The notes under the pieces were generated by a model that worked only from the letters and a program-made list of their open reading frames with translations, did not search any database and was not told where the DNA came from. From positions 1 through 45,808 of the forward strand of contig NZ_CAFK01000214.1 in assembly GCF_000239815.1 (NCBI RefSeq): 45,808 bases of DNA. The letters are read 5' to 3'. This DNA comes from Bradyrhizobium sp. STM 3843. GTDB taxonomy: Bacteria > Pseudomonadota > Alphaproteobacteria > Rhizobiales > Xanthobacteraceae. Each line of letters starts with the position of its first letter. The stretch's first letter is position 1. Position numbers and translations under genes: made by a program. This document shows positions 44,467-45,808 of the stretch, in pieces.

Positions 44467-44946
44467 ATGAACCTCGTCACGAAGATCGGCTCTGGTTTCG
44501 CGTTGTTGCTGGTGACGCTGGTTTCCGCCGTGCACGCCGACGAGTTCAAGCTCTCCAACAATCAGCGGATTGCCTGCAGCCGCGGCCTGTCCCCCGGAAA
44601 GCTCAACACCGCCACGTGCAAATCCTACACCTACCTCTTCAACGTCAAGACCTCGGAATATTTTCGTTGCCAGATCTCGCTGTCGCTGACGCGCGACAAC
44701 AAGGAGGTTATCAACGTTCAGGCCGACGGCGGCTGCGCCAAGAAGCCGCGCGTGTTCGATACCGATTCCAACTATGAATTCGATGCCACCGAGACCGAGC
44801 CCGCGAACACCAATTCCTTCTTCGGCAGTGGGGGCTACTCGATCTGGGCCGCCGACACCACCCAGCAGAAGGTACGCGGCTGCATCACCATCTCCTCCGG
44901 GTTGGGGTCGGACATCTCCAAATGTCTCGACATGACCTTCCAGTGA
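44467..44946 (+). CDS. Secreted cysteine-containing protein of unknown function
   Basis: A 159-residue protein. N-terminal signal peptide (FALLLVTLVSAVHA then DEFKLSNNQR). The mature part has six Cys (IACSRG, ATCKSY, FRCQIS, GGCAKK, RGCITI, KCLDM), compatible with three disulfides in the periplasm or outside. The central Ser/Thr/Asn-rich region gives no domain. An AGGGG at 44453-44457 is 9 bases from ATG 44467 and abuts the earlier ATG at 44458, so 44467 is preferred. Three 14-bp tandem repeats follow the stop codon. Function unknown. Confidence 0.68.
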   Translation: MNLVTKIGSGFALLLVTLVSAVHADEFKLSNNQRIACSRGLSPGKLNTATCKSYTYLFNVKTSEYFRCQISLSLTRDNKEVINVQADGGCAKKPRVFDTDSNYEFDATETEPANTNSFFGSGGYSIWAADTTQQKVRGCITISSGLGSDISKCLDMTFQ

Positions 44947-44952
44947 GGTTCT

Positions 44953-44994
44953 GCCAGCAAGGTCCCGCCAGCAAGATCCTGCCAGTATGGCTCC
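44953..44994 (+). repeat. Three imperfect 14-bp tandem repeats
   Basis: GCCAGCAAGGTCCC, GCCAGCAAGATCCT and GCCAGTATGGCTCC in direct succession, 6 bp after the stop of the preceding gene. Probably replication slippage; no function seen. Confidence 0.6.
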
Positions 44995-45120
44995 GGTGTT
45001 GAGCATGGCCGTCATGCGTTGAGGGCTCGCCGCACCCCGTCGTTCTCTCGAATCGGTTGACCGGATCGGCACATCCGGCCAATTTGCCTGCAAAAATCAA
45101 TGCAAGCAGGTGAGGAAACG

Positions 45121-45808
45121 ATGGATCGTCTCAAGGGCAAGGTCGCCATGGTCGTCGGCGCCGGCTCGATCGGGCCGGGCTGGGGCAATGGCAAGGCGAC
45201 CGCAGTGACCTTTGCGCGGCATGGTGCGCAGGTGTTCTGCGTCGACCGCAACAGGGATGCTGCGCAGGAAACGGTCGGCATCATCGAGCGAGAGGGTGGC
45301 CGCGCCACCGCCTTTACCGCTGACGTCGCGCGTGGTGAGGAGATCGTCACCATGGTGCGGGCCTGCCTTGCGACCTACGGCCGCATCGACGTGCTCGACA
45401 ACAATGTCGGCATCGCCGAGACCGGCAGCGTGGTCGATTTCGAAGAGGCGGAATGGGATCGCGTCTTCGCGGTCAATCTCAAGAGCGCTTACCTCGCCAT
45501 GAAGCACGTCGTGCCCGTGATGATCAGCCAGGGCGGGGGCTCGATCATCAATATTTCGTCCGTTGCCTCGATCCGCCATATCGGCATTTCCTACGTCAGC
45601 TATGGTGCCAGCAAGGCGGCGATGAACCAGATGACGCGCACCTCGGCGGTTGAATTCGCGCCTCAACATGTGCGGGTGAATGCGATCCTGCCGGGGTTGA
45701 TGAAGACGCCGATGGTCGAGCATTCGGCCGGCCTGGCCGCGGGCTACGCCAACGGCGATGTCGAGGAGATGTGGAAGAAGCGCGACGCCCAGGTGCCGAT
45801 GGGACACA
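45121..45808 (+). CDS. SDR-family oxidoreductase, C-terminus beyond window
   Basis: A short-chain dehydrogenase starting at ATG 45121 (GAGG 5 bases upstream), open for 229 codons to the window edge. Coenzyme segment VVGAGSIGPGWGNGKATAV is longer than the usual TGxxxGxG loop. LDNNVGIAETG replaces the common NNAG. Catalytic Ser in IINISSVASI, Tyr and Lys in YGASKAAMNQ. VNAILPGLMKTPMVE is the usual C-terminal anchor of the fold. The substrate cannot be predicted. About 174 bp upstream are without genes, with tandem repeats at their left end. Confidence 0.82.
   Translation, partial: MDRLKGKVAMVVGAGSIGPGWGNGKATAVTFARHGAQVFCVDRNRDAAQETVGIIEREGGRATAFTADVARGEEIVTMVRACLATYGRIDVLDNNVGIAETGSVVDFEEAEWDRVFAVNLKSAYLAMKHVVPVMISQGGGSIINISSVASIRHIGISYVSYGASKAAMNQMTRTSAVEFAPQHVRVNAILPGLMKTPMVEHSAGLAAGYANGDVEEMWKKRDAQVPMGH

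Noticed and set aside
45085..45115. A second LacI-type operator upstream of the right-edge SDR (TGCAAAAATCAATGCAA)
   Set aside because: It resembles the 37301 operator only loosely, has a different spacing and is not symmetric.

Overview
This window reads as chromosomal DNA of a Bradyrhizobium-like alphaproteobacterium. The grounds are high GC with strong third-position GC bias, class III adenylate cyclases of the kinds expanded in that genus, a SmoEFGK-type polyol transporter, and several intergenic palindromic or dispersed repeats that I recognise from memory as common in Bradyrhizobium/Rhodopseudomonas genomes. I did not run a search, so genus is an inference and strain is not assigned. 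There are no tRNA, rRNA, CRISPR, IS or prophage genes.

Layout. 1-832: repeat-derived DNA without a convincing gene. 833-3684: a FecR-domain protein followed by a CHASE2 adenylate/guanylate cyclase. 3914-4654: aquaporin Z. 4825-7500 (minus): an orphan FlgC-like rod protein and a secreted phospholipase C/acid-phosphatase-type phosphoesterase. 7791-8842: a DUF2000-type protein divergent from a MarR regulator, with three phased operator-like palindromes between them. 8942-18549: a polyol catabolic cluster (HAD phosphatase, SorC/SmoC-type regulator, SmoE-like binding protein carrying a frameshift, SmoF, SmoG, SmoK, polyol dehydrogenase, FGGY ribulokinase-like kinase, PfkB fructokinase). Near-identical operator-like palindromes precede the regulator transcript and the transporter transcript. 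18687-21406: glgC-glgA, glycogen synthesis. 21426-22733 (minus): MHS-type MFS transporter.

23064-27322 (minus): a SAM-cyclase-AAA-TPR signalling protein overlapped by a PIMT-like methyltransferase. 27464-34253: the most unusual locus, a single NRPS gene with order A-PCP-C-A-PCP-C and no thioesterase, whose first adenylation domain looks like an acyl/oxalyl-CoA synthetase and whose second lacks the amino-group-binding Asp, followed by a 62-residue protein with a poly-lysine tail. 34587-39623: D-aminoacylase, LacI regulator with a perfect 16-bp operator, an M24 (creatinase/DddP-like) enzyme with a substituted metal ligand, and a beta-hydroxyacid dehydrogenase. 39631-42506 (minus): TTC38-like TPR protein, aldo/keto reductase, PaaI-type thioesterase. 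42640-45808: three secreted proteins of unknown function and an SDR that runs off the right edge.

How it works together. The polyol cluster should import a hexitol or pentitol, oxidise it with the SDR and phosphorylate the ketose with one of two kinases, under a local SorC-type regulator. The binding-protein frameshift means that transport may be impaired in this strain unless it is a sequencing error. The LacI/M24/dehydrogenase unit looks like a small inducible catabolic operon for an unknown substrate. The NRPS with its small basic partner is the best candidate for an undescribed system.
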